A DNA stretch of 64,000 nucleotides from an uncultured Flavihumibacter sp. Lineage in GTDB: Bacteria > Bacteroidota > Bacteroidia > Chitinophagales > Chitinophagaceae. The translations under genes and the position numbers were made by a program. Location of the stretch: NCBI GenBank assembly GCA_902168105.1, contig CABHOY010000035.1:1-64000 (forward strand). Reading direction: 5' to 3'. The notes under the pieces were generated by a model that had not been told where the DNA came from, searched no databases, and saw nothing but the letters and a program-made list of their open reading frames with translations. Numbering within the stretch: position 1 is the first letter of the stretch; each line of letters opens with the position of its first letter. Below are positions 19,318 to 27,647 of this stretch, in pieces.

Positions 19318-19700
19318 TTAAATTTGACGTCCATTAGACGCTGATCTTGCAAATCCTTTACAGACAGGCGCTTAGCTCAACGAATAATATTAATATACAT
19401 ATTTTCCCTGCGAGACATCACATATCCAGAAAAGTGCATATATTTATAGCGAAACTGTTATTGCGCTTTTCTACACGGTATGTAAAAAACTTTATTCTTA
19501 GCACTGTAGCGAAATCCCAGAGAGGCAAGTGATCATATGTAATATGATTTATTCATCATATTATAGTTATAACAAAGGTAGGTGGCAATATTTTAGAATT
19601 AAAAGACGCGAGTAAACGAACGATGAGCAGGAGATCATAAATCCTAGTATTTAATAACAGTAATTATATATCTGATCTTTAATTCAAACCCTGATACCTG
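19318..19700. other. Intergenic region with one hairpin and an isolated minus-strand -7 box
   Basis: No gene is convincing here. TAATATGAT at 19540-19548 pairs exactly with ATCATATTA at 19555-19563 (6-base loop). CAAAGGTA at 19573-19580 is a minus-strand TACCTTTG with no TTG partner and no open frame of note to its left. Confidence 0.4.
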
Positions 19701-20774
19701 ATGAAAAAAATTCTCTTTTTCGGGATACTGGCATGCAGTCTTGCATTTTATGCCTGTAAAAAAAGCGATACCGACGATACTGGTGGCGATGAGCAACCAG
19801 AAAAAATTGATACCATTCACCTCAACGACAGATCCGCATTGGCTACCAAGGTTCAAGTCGCCTTTGGTATTCCTGCCACAGGAAGCATACCGGAAGCAAC
19901 AGCTGGAAATGGAACCCCGGTACTGGTTGAAAACAAAAACATTGTAAATGCCATCAGCGGCCGTTACATTGTTATTACGCCCTCATTCAGTTATTTCGAG
20001 TCCACCATAAAAGGCTATTACGTGTCCATCGTTGGAAGCGGCGCCTATTTTAAAGTAGACTATTCCGCTAACCGCGGTTTCGCCAGGCAGGCTCCCCAGG
20101 CACTTCAACCCCTGCTTCGTGAGGGCGACTATGTAGACTCGTCCATCATTGTCAAATTACCTAAATACATCATTGGAGATACCTTGTCTCTCACCTACGC
20201 CGCCTATGATTCGCTGGGCAATATCAGCAATCCTGTGAAGGCGTATGTACGTATTCACAGCCAGAACGGTATTGCAGACTACCAGGACTTTGTGGGAAGC
20301 TGGAAAGTGAACAGGAAAACTGACGCAAACGGCGTTTGGCAGAATTACTACATTCCGGATACTGCCCGCAGCAACTTTACCTGTTCAGGCGGCAAAGTAC
20401 AATACTGTTTGAATAACCAGCAGAGCTGTTTTGAGGGAATAGGTGCAATAACAGGTGTTACTAAATACGACCTGATGTTCACCGATACGAATGAATATGC
20501 CGAACTATTCTCTGCCACAGCCACCCGCGTTATCCTGGAAACTTCCACATGCGACAAACTCGCTTATGGCACCCAGGTGTTAAGTAAACTGGAGAAAGGA
20601 GGATGGTCATTCAATGCCGAAAGTAAAATTATGACCATCGTAGTAGACAATAACGGCCTTGAATACAATAACTTTTATTCTTACCAGGTGAAAATACTGG
20701 AAATGACGCCTCAACAGGTCACATTGATGAGGGTTGATAACACCTCTTATACGGTGGAACTCGTCCGAAAATAA
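19701..20774 (+). CDS. Hypothetical lipoprotein
   Basis: The protein is 357 residues. A lipoprotein signal (MKKILFFGILACSLAFYACKK) places the lipidated Cys near residue 19, followed by an acidic linker. The body has beta-rich segments resembling Ig-like or surface-lipoprotein folds (DSSIIVKLPKYIIGDTLSLTYAAYDSLGNIS) and a C-terminal half starting DFVGSWKVNRKTDANG, which recalls lipocalin-like lipoproteins. No catalytic motif was recognised. It is monocistronic and ends at a strong hairpin at 20799-20826. Confidence 0.7.
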   Translation: MKKILFFGILACSLAFYACKKSDTDDTGGDEQPEKIDTIHLNDRSALATKVQVAFGIPATGSIPEATAGNGTPVLVENKNIVNAISGRYIVITPSFSYFESTIKGYYVSIVGSGAYFKVDYSANRGFARQAPQALQPLLREGDYVDSSIIVKLPKYIIGDTLSLTYAAYDSLGNISNPVKAYVRIHSQNGIADYQDFVGSWKVNRKTDANGVWQNYYIPDTARSNFTCSGGKVQYCLNNQQSCFEGIGAITGVTKYDLMFTDTNEYAELFSATATRVILETSTCDKLAYGTQVLSKLEKGGWSFNAESKIMTIVVDNNGLEYNNFYSYQVKILEMTPQQVTLMRVDNTSYTVELVRK

Positions 20775-20798
20775 TCATGTCTTTATTTCACAATAAGC

Positions 20799-20826
20799 GA
20801 GGGGCTGATCATGTGATCAGCCCCTC
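20799..20826. terminator. Terminator between the lipoprotein and the MFS gene
   Basis: GAGGGGCTGATC and its exact complement form a 12-bp stem with a 4-base loop, followed by TTATTTTTC on the plus strand. The two flanking genes converge on it. Confidence 0.85.
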
Positions 20827-20860
20827 TTATTTTTCTAAAACACTCCTCTTTGTTTATAAC

Positions 20861-22018
20861 TCACGCTTTCACTTTCTTGCTCATTATAGCGATACACATG
20901 CCCATGACAGCAATAACGGAAAAGGAAATACGAAGACTGGTAGTCTGTGCGATCAGCCCGATCAGCGGAGGACCAGCCAGGAAGCCTAAGTAACCGATTG
21001 TAGATACTGAGGCCAGCGCCCTGCCAGGGGAAGACGGCATACTACGGCCCGCCGCGCTGTACACCAGTGGCACCACCGAAGACACGCCTGCGCCGACTAA
21101 CAGGAAACCCAATATGGCTGTATTGAAATAAGGCAATAACACAGCGATCAACAATCCGCCTGCCGTTAAAGCCCCGCTAAGTTGTAACACCCGCTTGGTA
21201 CCAAAACGTACCGTCAGAAAATCGGCTATAAAGCGGAAGCCCGCCATCGTAAACATAAATGCATTATAACCAAGACCAGCTGTTTCCGGCGGTGCACCGA
21301 TCACTTTTTTGAAATACACCCCGCTCCAGTCAAACATTGTCCCTTCACAGATCATGGAACAAAAAGCGATGACGCCTAATGTCAGCAGCACTTTATCAGG
21401 CCAGGCGAATAATGGGGTCTTCTCCTGTGCGTTTGGAGCATCTTGAGCTACCGCATACCTGATGGCCACTGCTACGATAATGATAGCCAACACCATAATC
21501 ATCAGGAAATGTTGGTAAGGCACGACCCTGAGAGCTCCCATTCCGGAACCGATAGACGCACCGGCAAATCCTCCGAGGCTCCATAGTCCATGGAAAGAAG
21601 CCATAATAGAGCGACCGTACATAGCTTCCACCAGAACAGCCTGTGTGTTGACTGCGATATTAGCCATGTTGCCGCAGAAGCCAAATATTACAAGGCATGC
21701 AAACAATTGCCAGCTTGATGTCGCCAATCCCAGTGTAGGCAACACTCCTGCGTATAACAGACCAGCTAACATTAATACCTGGCGGCTGCCATATTTATCG
21801 ACCAACACGCCTGCAACAGGCATTGATAATATAGAGCCTATCGGCAATGCCAGCAGCATACCCCCTAATGCACCCTCAGAAAGGTGCAGCTTTTCCTGGA
21901 TAGTTGGGATCCTTGACGCCCAGCTGGCAAAGCACAGTCCTGTGAGGAAGAATAAGGCACTTACAGCAATACGTGAGGTCCTCTTGTACGAATGACTAAT
22001 GGTCAGTTCTTGTAACAT
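20861..22018 (-). CDS. Major facilitator superfamily transporter
   Basis: The protein is 385 residues with about 12 hydrophobic segments. The loop VDKYGSRQVLMLAG after the second helix is the MFS signature. Its start lies 42 bases after the DeoR-type regulator on the same strand, so the pair is probably one operon with the regulator controlling transport. DeoR-family regulators usually respond to phosphorylated sugars, so a sugar or nucleoside substrate is plausible but unproven. Confidence 0.85.
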   Translation of the reverse strand: MLQELTISHSYKRTSRIAVSALFFLTGLCFASWASRIPTIQEKLHLSEGALGGMLLALPIGSILSMPVAGVLVDKYGSRQVLMLAGLLYAGVLPTLGLATSSWQLFACLVIFGFCGNMANIAVNTQAVLVEAMYGRSIMASFHGLWSLGGFAGASIGSGMGALRVVPYQHFLMIMVLAIIIVAVAIRYAVAQDAPNAQEKTPLFAWPDKVLLTLGVIAFCSMICEGTMFDWSGVYFKKVIGAPPETAGLGYNAFMFTMAGFRFIADFLTVRFGTKRVLQLSGALTAGGLLIAVLLPYFNTAILGFLLVGAGVSSVVPLVYSAAGRSMPSSPGRALASVSTIGYLGFLAGPPLIGLIAQTTSLRISFSVIAVMGMCIAIMSKKVKA

Positions 22019-22060
22019 CTTTTTTTAATACTTTGAAATACTGAAAGGTTTTCCTGTTGA

Positions 22061-22807
22061 TCAGATGACATTTATTCCAAGCTGGCGGTAGGGCGAAGCC
22101 AATGCCAGCCCGGCTTCATCTGTTATAATGGTATCCATTGCGGTTATATTACAAACCTTGTAAGGTTCTGCAGTCCCCATCTTCTCGCTAGTTACCAGTG
22201 CGATCACTTTATTGGCTGACTGCACCATCACATTTTTGACTGCCGCCTCTTCCATATGAGGACCGGTCACACCTACTTCAGTATGCAAACTGCAAACCCC
22301 CATGAAGCAGATATCGGCCCGCAGTTTCTCCAGCATCCTGATGGTATCGAGACCTGCAGTGACCTGTGAGCTCTTAAAGATCCTTCCGCCGGTAAGAATC
22401 ACTTCTACGCCGGGATGCTCCATAAGTTGCATGGCAATGGGAATGCTGGGTGTCACCACCGTCAGCTGAAGTGAAGGGGGGAATAATTTTACTAGCGCAT
22501 AGGTAGAGGTACCACCGTCCATGATAATGGTTTGTCCATCGTGCAGAAAAGACAATGCTTTTGTGGCAATGGCCTTCTTATCGTCTTCATGGATACCGAT
22601 ACGCTCGTTAAAGGTAAACGGGTTAGGAGAATGTGGGATAGCCCCTCCCCTGACCTTGATGAGCAGGCCGTTCTGGGCGAGTACTTCCAGATCGCGCCGC
22701 ACGGTATCTTCCGACACCTGCAGATCATTACTCAGTTCGGTATGCAGCACTTTATGATCTGTCTGCAACTTCTTAAGTATATAATCAAACCGTTCTTCTT
22801 TCAGCAT
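22061..22807 (-). CDS. DeoR/GlpR-family transcriptional regulator
   Basis: The protein is 248 residues. The N-terminal winged helix (about 1-58) contains LSNDLQVSEDTVRRDLEVLAQNGLLIKVRGGAI, the DeoR signature. The remainder is a DeoRC sensor domain of the ribose-isomerase-like fold, with IIMDGGTSTYALVKLF as the phosphosugar-binding stretch. It is first in an operon with an MFS transporter. Two 12-base direct repeats immediately upstream (22816-22847) are good candidates for its own operator. Confidence 0.9.
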   Translation of the reverse strand: MLKEERFDYILKKLQTDHKVLHTELSNDLQVSEDTVRRDLEVLAQNGLLIKVRGGAIPHSPNPFTFNERIGIHEDDKKAIATKALSFLHDGQTIIMDGGTSTYALVKLFPPSLQLTVVTPSIPIAMQLMEHPGVEVILTGGRIFKSSQVTAGLDTIRMLEKLRADICFMGVCSLHTEVGVTGPHMEEAAVKNVMVQSANKVIALVTSEKMGTAEPYKVCNITAMDTIITDEAGLALASPYRQLGINVI

Positions 22808-22815
22808 TATCTTGC

Positions 22816-22847
22816 AACTTTCTGCAAAAATATGAAACTTACTGCAA
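22816..22847. promoter_or_regulatory. Probable operator and promoter of the DeoR-type regulator
   Basis: AACTTTCTGCAA (22816-22827) and AACTTACTGCAA (22836-22847) are direct repeats exactly 20 bases apart, about two helical turns. They flank and overlap a minus-strand TATTTTTG -7 box at 22832-22825. A third, partial copy (TCAGCAA) is near 22866. The layout suggests autoregulation and perhaps joint control of the divergent nucleotidase gene. Confidence 0.55.
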
Positions 22848-22877
22848 TATTATGCTATGTATTTTCAGCAAATTGGG

Positions 22878-22885
22878 TAACTTTG
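22878..22885 (+). promoter_or_regulatory. -7 promoter element of the deoxyribonucleotidase gene
   Basis: TAACTTTG matches TAnnTTTG and predicts a start near 22892, a leader of about 10 bases. It lies 30 bases from the DeoR operator-like repeats. Confidence 0.5.
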
Positions 22886-22901
22886 CAAAAAACAGCAGAA
22901 T

Positions 22902-23423
22902 ATGGCAAGAATTGCAATAGACATGGACGGCGTTATGGCAGATACCACGCAGCAGTATATTAACTGGTATGCCGAGCGTTATGGCGTGCAGGTAGACAAA
23001 GCATCATTGTATGGGCAACCGGAAACATCAGGATTTCCTCTTGGCAGGGAAGTGATCCGTGGTTTTTTGTATGAACCAGGATTTTTCAGAACAAAGCCTG
23101 TTATAAAAGACAGTCAGGAAGTGATCAGGGCGTTGTATGATAAACACGAAGTATTCATCGTATCGGCAGCAACGGAGTTCCCGATATCCATACCGGAAAA
23201 AATAGAATGGCTGGAAGAGTTCTTCCCATTCATAGGCTGGCAGAATATGGTGTTTTGCGGGTCCAAAACAATTGTGCAGGCCGACTATATGATAGACGAC
23301 CACGTAAAGAACCTGCAGCCCTTCAAAGGAGAAGCGCTGATGTTCACTGCTCCACATAATGTCAACATAACTGAATTCAAAAGAGTTAACAGCTGGGAGG
23401 AAGTAGGCGCGCTGTTATTATAA
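22902..23423 (+). CDS. 5'(3')-deoxyribonucleotidase-like HAD phosphatase
   Basis: The protein is 173 residues. It starts MARIAIDMDGVMADTT, the HAD nucleophile motif DxDGV of the NT5C family. EVFIVSAATEFP carries motif II, and ADYMIDDHVKNLQPF carries the acidic motif near 125. It would dephosphorylate deoxynucleoside monophosphates. The divergent DeoR-type gene may link it to deoxynucleoside use. Its stop is only 3 bases from the stop of the convergent gene. Confidence 0.85.
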   Translation: MARIAIDMDGVMADTTQQYINWYAERYGVQVDKASLYGQPETSGFPLGREVIRGFLYEPGFFRTKPVIKDSQEVIRALYDKHEVFIVSAATEFPISIPEKIEWLEEFFPFIGWQNMVFCGSKTIVQADYMIDDHVKNLQPFKGEALMFTAPHNVNITEFKRVNSWEEVGALLL

Positions 23424-23426
23424 CAA

Positions 23427-23873
23427 TTACAGGTCGATATTCGCCCTGTTGTTTACACTGTTATACGGATATCCCAATGGGTCGGTGGCCAGCCCTTTCC
23501 AGACAGGCAGGAACAACAGCTCATTGATCCGGTGTTCAAATGCTTCAGCGTTTGTGATACGTTCACTTGTATGATCACACCATGACAATCCTCCTCCTGG
23601 CCACTGTTTATTCAACTGTTCCAGGACTGCGTCCATGAATGGCTGCCACCACATGTCCAGGGGAAGGGCTACTTCCCGTACCATCAGGTGTACGGCTGAT
23701 GGTAGAAACGTATAGTCTTCCACTTTTATCAGTGCATTGTGCTGGTCGTTATTCAACCTGGCGGCCAGTATATCGGCATACCTTTTCTGGTTGAAGAACT
23801 CTCCTTCAGCGCCACAAACAGGCATTACCAGATACCATACAGGCGTATCAAATGCATTCGGCAAATAATTCAT
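23427..23873 (-). CDS. REP-associated transposase-like protein (Y1/HUH relative), apparently degenerate
   Basis: The protein is 148 residues. The arrangement resembles REP-associated tyrosine transposases (RAYTs): an early strand VWYLVMPVCG, FFNQKRYADILAARL, then VEDYTFLPSAVHLMVRE where RAYTs have YVLMPNHVHLLV, and an ending FLPVWKGLATDPLGYPYNSVNNR like NPVRAGLV..DYPWSS. The first histidine of the HUH motif is replaced (SAVH), so cleavage activity is doubtful. It may be a domesticated or decaying copy. The assignment rests on pattern similarity only. It converges on the nucleotidase gene with a 3-base gap. Confidence 0.55.
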   Translation of the reverse strand: MNYLPNAFDTPVWYLVMPVCGAEGEFFNQKRYADILAARLNNDQHNALIKVEDYTFLPSAVHLMVREVALPLDMWWQPFMDAVLEQLNKQWPGGGLSWCDHTSERITNAEAFEHRINELLFLPVWKGLATDPLGYPYNSVNNRANIDL

Positions 23874-24047
23874 TGAAGCAGGTTTGATAATACAGTTATC
23901 ATTATAGCAACTAACGTAAAACTATAATAATTTTATTATACCGTAAAAAACCTGAGAATCACTTTTTGAAATGTTGTGGATTGATAATGAGAAGAGTATG
24001 GTTATTTGAGTGTACAGTGTTTTGACAGAGATCTATTTCTTCCTGAA

Positions 24048-24674
24048 TTATCCTTTTTTAGAACGGGCCTGCTTACGTAGTTGCAGTATGTCTTTTTTGG
24101 CCGTTTCAAGTCCTTCTTTAAGAGCGGAGTGGCTTTTCAGTAACTGGTTATGCTCTTCCAACAGCTTGTAATACTTTTCCCGGAGGGCAAGCATTTCATC
24201 ATTTTCTACCTGCCGTGAATCTTCAAATGCGCCGGGATGAAGGAAATTGTTGCTTGTCATTTCGAGGGCCCTGACCACCCTGTCCAGTTCTTCGGCGCCG
24301 AACACCTCCTTTTCAAAGAGGTTATACATTGTTCGCCGGCTCATTCCTAAACGTTTCGCCAGCCTTGTTTTATTGAGGCCCCGTTCTCCTATCAACTCCA
24401 TCAGCCGGCCGCCATGATGCAATACAATGTTCTCATTTCCTTTTTCACCATTGGAAGAAGGTATGCTGTTCCATTCATAAAATTCCTCTGGCGTAATACT
24501 GATGATCTCACAAAACTTTTCGAGTGTACTTCGCTTCATATCACTTTTTCGCAAATGATAATGCGCGATCTGGTTGGTGAAGCCGGCCATATCGGCGAAG
24601 TCGACTATCTTGATCTTCTTCTGCTTTAAGATTTGTTTAAGGCGCTGGCCCATGTGGATTAACCTGGACATCAT
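24048..24674 (-). CDS. Transcriptional regulator with two helix-turn-helix domains and a coiled coil
   Basis: The protein is 208 residues, or 201 from an internal Met at 24653. The first HTH-like segment is about 8-60 (LKQKKIKIVDFADMAGFTNQIAHYHLRKSDM) and the second about 88-140 (RLMELIGERGLNKTRLAKRLGMSRRTMYNLFEKE), both of the XRE/Cro type. A charged coiled coil (about 155-205) follows, probably for dimerisation. Tandem XRE domains with a C-terminal coil appear in small Bacteroidota regulators. No target is evident, but it is divergent from another small gene at 25067. Confidence 0.75.
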   Translation of the reverse strand: MMSRLIHMGQRLKQILKQKKIKIVDFADMAGFTNQIAHYHLRKSDMKRSTLEKFCEIISITPEEFYEWNSIPSSNGEKGNENIVLHHGGRLMELIGERGLNKTRLAKRLGMSRRTMYNLFEKEVFGAEELDRVVRALEMTSNNFLHPGAFEDSRQVENDEMLALREKYYKLLEEHNQLLKSHSALKEGLETAKKDILQLRKQARSKKG

Positions 24675-25066
24675 ACTATATTTTACTAACAGTGGATTGC
24701 GGTGGTGTGCAACTCATACAATATAATAATAATTTCCATTTCATTATCATAATTGGAAATTCATATAGACAATATAGTTATCCCAATTATTCCGCTAATA
24801 ACGCGATCATTTTGCGACAACAATTAAGTTTACAATTCACTTCGGTCAAAATGTTGACATTATTTTTTTTAATAGAAAAATGAAATTATATAACTAATTG
24901 TATTTTAGATTATTATAAAGGTAGAAAATCTCAGAAAAAATAGTTGTGCAAAATTTTCCGCAACAAGGGGTTTATAAATACATTTGCTTACATCACAATC
25001 ATAATTATTACAATCATAAAAATACTCTCAATTAATCATTATCACATTTAATCAAAATTCATCAAG
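24675..25066. other. AT-rich divergent region with one promoter element
   Basis: The gap of 392 bases separates the double-HTH regulator and the small gene at 25067. TACATTTG at 24979-24986 matches TAnnTTTG on the plus strand and would start a transcript near 24993, a leader of about 74 bases. No other structure or gene was seen. Confidence 0.45.
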
Positions 25067-25363
25067 ATGAAAAAATCGATGCCCTCGACGTCGCAACCAA
25101 TCAATTTATTACAGGATGTGCATGCAAGGATGATCAATTTACCAATTTATTTTCGTGAACGCGTATGTGAGGAATGCTCCTGGAGCATCCCTACATTCTA
25201 TCGCAAGATGCGTAACATTTTAAAGCCTGGTAGCGACAAAGAAAAGATCACTCCGAATCTTAGCAATGCCGAAAAAGAAAAGATCATTGCGGTACTTGAC
25301 GAAGTGTACAGCAGCTTCTGGGAATACTGTGAGAAGTACAGAAAAAAACCAACCAAAGGATAG
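25067..25363 (+). CDS. Small protein of unknown function, possibly DNA-binding
   Basis: The protein is 98 residues and has no signal peptide. The segment RERVCEECSWSIPTFYRKMRN (about 27-46) looks like a helix-turn-helix recognition element, which would make it a small regulator, but this is only a shape resemblance. The C-terminus is a charged helix ending in Lys-rich residues. It is preceded by a TACATTTG promoter box and divergent from the double-HTH gene. No family was recognised. Confidence 0.55.
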   Translation: MKKSMPSTSQPINLLQDVHARMINLPIYFRERVCEECSWSIPTFYRKMRNILKPGSDKEKITPNLSNAEKEKIIAVLDEVYSSFWEYCEKYRKKPTKG

Positions 25364-25568
25364 TTAAATTCCTGGACTTCATGACCTGTGCCAACTAAGT
25401 TATTAATAACCCACACCTTTCCTCTGAAACGAAAATCCCTTTTCCCCTTTCCTTCAGGATTACCACTCATATACAGGATAGTTATTGACTATTCCCCATT
25501 TTTACTAAATTTAAGCTGCAGATTGATAACGCGTTATTTACAATGATCAACAAAAACTGATTGCAGCT

Positions 25569-27482
25569 ATGGCTTATCCGTACCAGATCAAGAGCTTAGA
25601 AGAGTATCAACAGAATTACCAGCAGAGTGTAATAGACCCGGAGGGCTTCTGGGCAAACGTAGCTGATCACTTTTATTGGCGGCGTAAATGGGACAAGGTG
25701 CTGGAATGGAATTTTAAGGACCCGGATGTAAAATGGTTTACCGGCGGTAAGCTGAACATAACAGAAAACTGCCTTGACCGTCACCTGGGAACCCTGGGGA
25801 ACACCCCTGCTATTATCTGGGAGCCTAATGACCCGGAAGAACGTCACCGTGTTATCACCTACCGCGACCTTTACAATAAAGTATGTCAGTTTGCAAATGT
25901 GCTGAAAAATAACGGTGTTAAAAAAGGCGACCGTATCTGCATTTACATGGGAATGATCCCTGAACTGGCTATTGCCGTACTGGCCTGCGCCCGCATAGGC
26001 GCTATCCACTCGGTAGTATTCGGTGGCTTCAGCGCCCAATCTATCGCCGACAGGATCCAGGATGCACAGGCCAGCCTCGTTATCACCTGCGACGGCGCCT
26101 TCCGTGGCAACAAAGATATTCCGCTGAAATCCGTGATCGATGATGCCCTCATCGGTTGCCCTTCCGTAAAAAAAGTGATCGTATGCACCCGCACACGTAC
26201 GCCTGTTAGTATGATCAAAGGCCGTGACCTTTGGTGGGAAGATGAAATAAAGCAGGTGGAAACAATGGGCAACCCTCCCTGCTCTGCCGAAGAAATGGAC
26301 GCAGAAGATATGCTGTTCATCCTTTACACTTCCGGCTCCACAGGCAAACCTAAAGGCGTTGTGCACACATGCGGCGGGTATATGGTTTACGCCAATTATA
26401 CCTTCGTGAACACATTCCAGTACCAGCCGGGCGAGGTTTACTTCTGTACCGCAGACGTAGGATGGATCACAGGGCATAGTTACATTATTTACGGTCCTCT
26501 TAGCGCAGGCGCCACCACCCTGATGTTTGAAGGCGTGCCTACTTATCCGGACGCAGGCCGTTTGTGGTCCATCGTTGACAAATACCGCGTTAATATACTG
26601 TACACCGCTCCTACCGCCATCCGTAGTCTGATGGGTTATGGTCTTGGCCCGGTAAACCATAAAGATCTCAGCTCCCTGAAAAAGCTGGGAAGTGTAGGCG
26701 AGCCTATCAACGAAGAGGCATGGCAATGGTTCAAGGAACATATCGGTAAAGGGCGCTGCCCAATTGTTGATACCTGGTGGCAAACTGAAACTGGTGGTAT
26801 CATGATCACTCCTCTTGCCGGCATTACCAAAGAAAAACCTGGTTATGCGACACTGCCATTGCCTGGTATACAGCCTATTCTTGTAGACGAAACCGGAAAA
26901 GAGGTAACAGGTAATAATGTGAATGGTAACCTCTGTATCAAGTTCCCATGGCCGGGTATGTTACGTACTACCTATGGCGACCACGAACGCTGCCGTACCA
27001 CTTACTTTGCCACTTACGAGAATCTTTATTTTACGGGCGACGGCTGCCTTCGCGATGATGACGGCTATTACCGCATTACCGGCCGTGTTGACGATGTACT
27101 CAACGTGAGCGGGCACCGTATCGGTACCGCTGAAGTAGAAAACGCTATTAACATGCATGCCGGCGTGGTGGAAAGTGCAGTAGTAGGCTACCCTCATGAT
27201 ATCAAGGGACAAGGTATCTATGCATATGTCATCACAGAAAGGCAGGTCCACGACCCTGAACTTACCAAAAAGGACATCCTTCAGACTGTATCACGTATCA
27301 TCGGCCCGATCGCCAAACCGGATAAGATCCAGTTTGTAAGCGGCTTGCCTAAAACACGTTCCGGAAAGATCATGCGCCGTATCCTCCGCAAGATAGCCGA
27401 GGGTGAACTGGAGAACCTGGGCGATACCTCCACACTACTTGATCCGGTAGTAGTGGACGAGATCAAAAGAGGACGACTTTAA
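25569..27482 (+). CDS. acs: Acetyl-CoA synthetase
   Basis: The protein is 637 residues. It activates acetate to acetyl-CoA through acetyl-AMP. Motifs include the AMP-binding loop LYTSGSTGKPKGVVHT, the region VDTWWQTETGG, TGDGCLRDDDGYYRITGRVDDVLNVSGHR, and the C-terminal PKTRSGKIMRRILRK whose Lys after SG is the catalytic and acetylation site in the family. The N-terminal FWANVADHFYWRRKWDKVLEWNF is typical. It is monocistronic and followed by a strong terminator. Confidence 0.96.
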   Translation: MAYPYQIKSLEEYQQNYQQSVIDPEGFWANVADHFYWRRKWDKVLEWNFKDPDVKWFTGGKLNITENCLDRHLGTLGNTPAIIWEPNDPEERHRVITYRDLYNKVCQFANVLKNNGVKKGDRICIYMGMIPELAIAVLACARIGAIHSVVFGGFSAQSIADRIQDAQASLVITCDGAFRGNKDIPLKSVIDDALIGCPSVKKVIVCTRTRTPVSMIKGRDLWWEDEIKQVETMGNPPCSAEEMDAEDMLFILYTSGSTGKPKGVVHTCGGYMVYANYTFVNTFQYQPGEVYFCTADVGWITGHSYIIYGPLSAGATTLMFEGVPTYPDAGRLWSIVDKYRVNILYTAPTAIRSLMGYGLGPVNHKDLSSLKKLGSVGEPINEEAWQWFKEHIGKGRCPIVDTWWQTETGGIMITPLAGITKEKPGYATLPLPGIQPILVDETGKEVTGNNVNGNLCIKFPWPGMLRTTYGDHERCRTTYFATYENLYFTGDGCLRDDDGYYRITGRVDDVLNVSGHRIGTAEVENAINMHAGVVESAVVGYPHDIKGQGIYAYVITERQVHDPELTKKDILQTVSRIIGPIAKPDKIQFVSGLPKTRSGKIMRRILRKIAEGELENLGDTSTLLDPVVVDEIKRGRL

Positions 27483-27504
27483 GCAGTAACAATACTCATA
27501 TTAT

Positions 27505-27535
27505 AAAAAGGGCTGACATGTTCAGCCCTTTTTTT
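27505..27535 (+). terminator. Intrinsic terminator of acs
   Basis: GGGCTGA (27510-27516) pairs with TCAGCCC (27522-27528), extended by flanking A/T pairs, and is followed by seven T. Confidence 0.85.
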
Positions 27536-27536
27536 G

Positions 27537-27544
27537 TATCTTTG
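27537..27544 (+). promoter_or_regulatory. -7 promoter element of the SusD-like gene
   Basis: TATCTTTG matches TAnnTTTG, directly after the acs terminator. The predicted start near 27551 gives a leader of about 97 bases. Confidence 0.5.
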
Positions 27545-27647
27545 CGTACCCGAATTGAGCTAAAACCTATACCTGACTTTGTAATTATTTAACCGGACAA
27601 TATCCAAACCTCTTTTTTCCAATATCCCATTATCAACAAAATTTTCT

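Noticed and set aside
19321..19380. Possible tRNA or structured RNA upstream of the lipoprotein gene
   Set aside because: No cloverleaf pairing or T-loop sequence could be built, and the hairpins seen are short and AT-rich.
25596..26783. A 395-codon open frame on the minus strand across acs
   Set aside because: It is antisense to acs, rich in Cys/His/Phe from reversed codons, with no promoter or motif.
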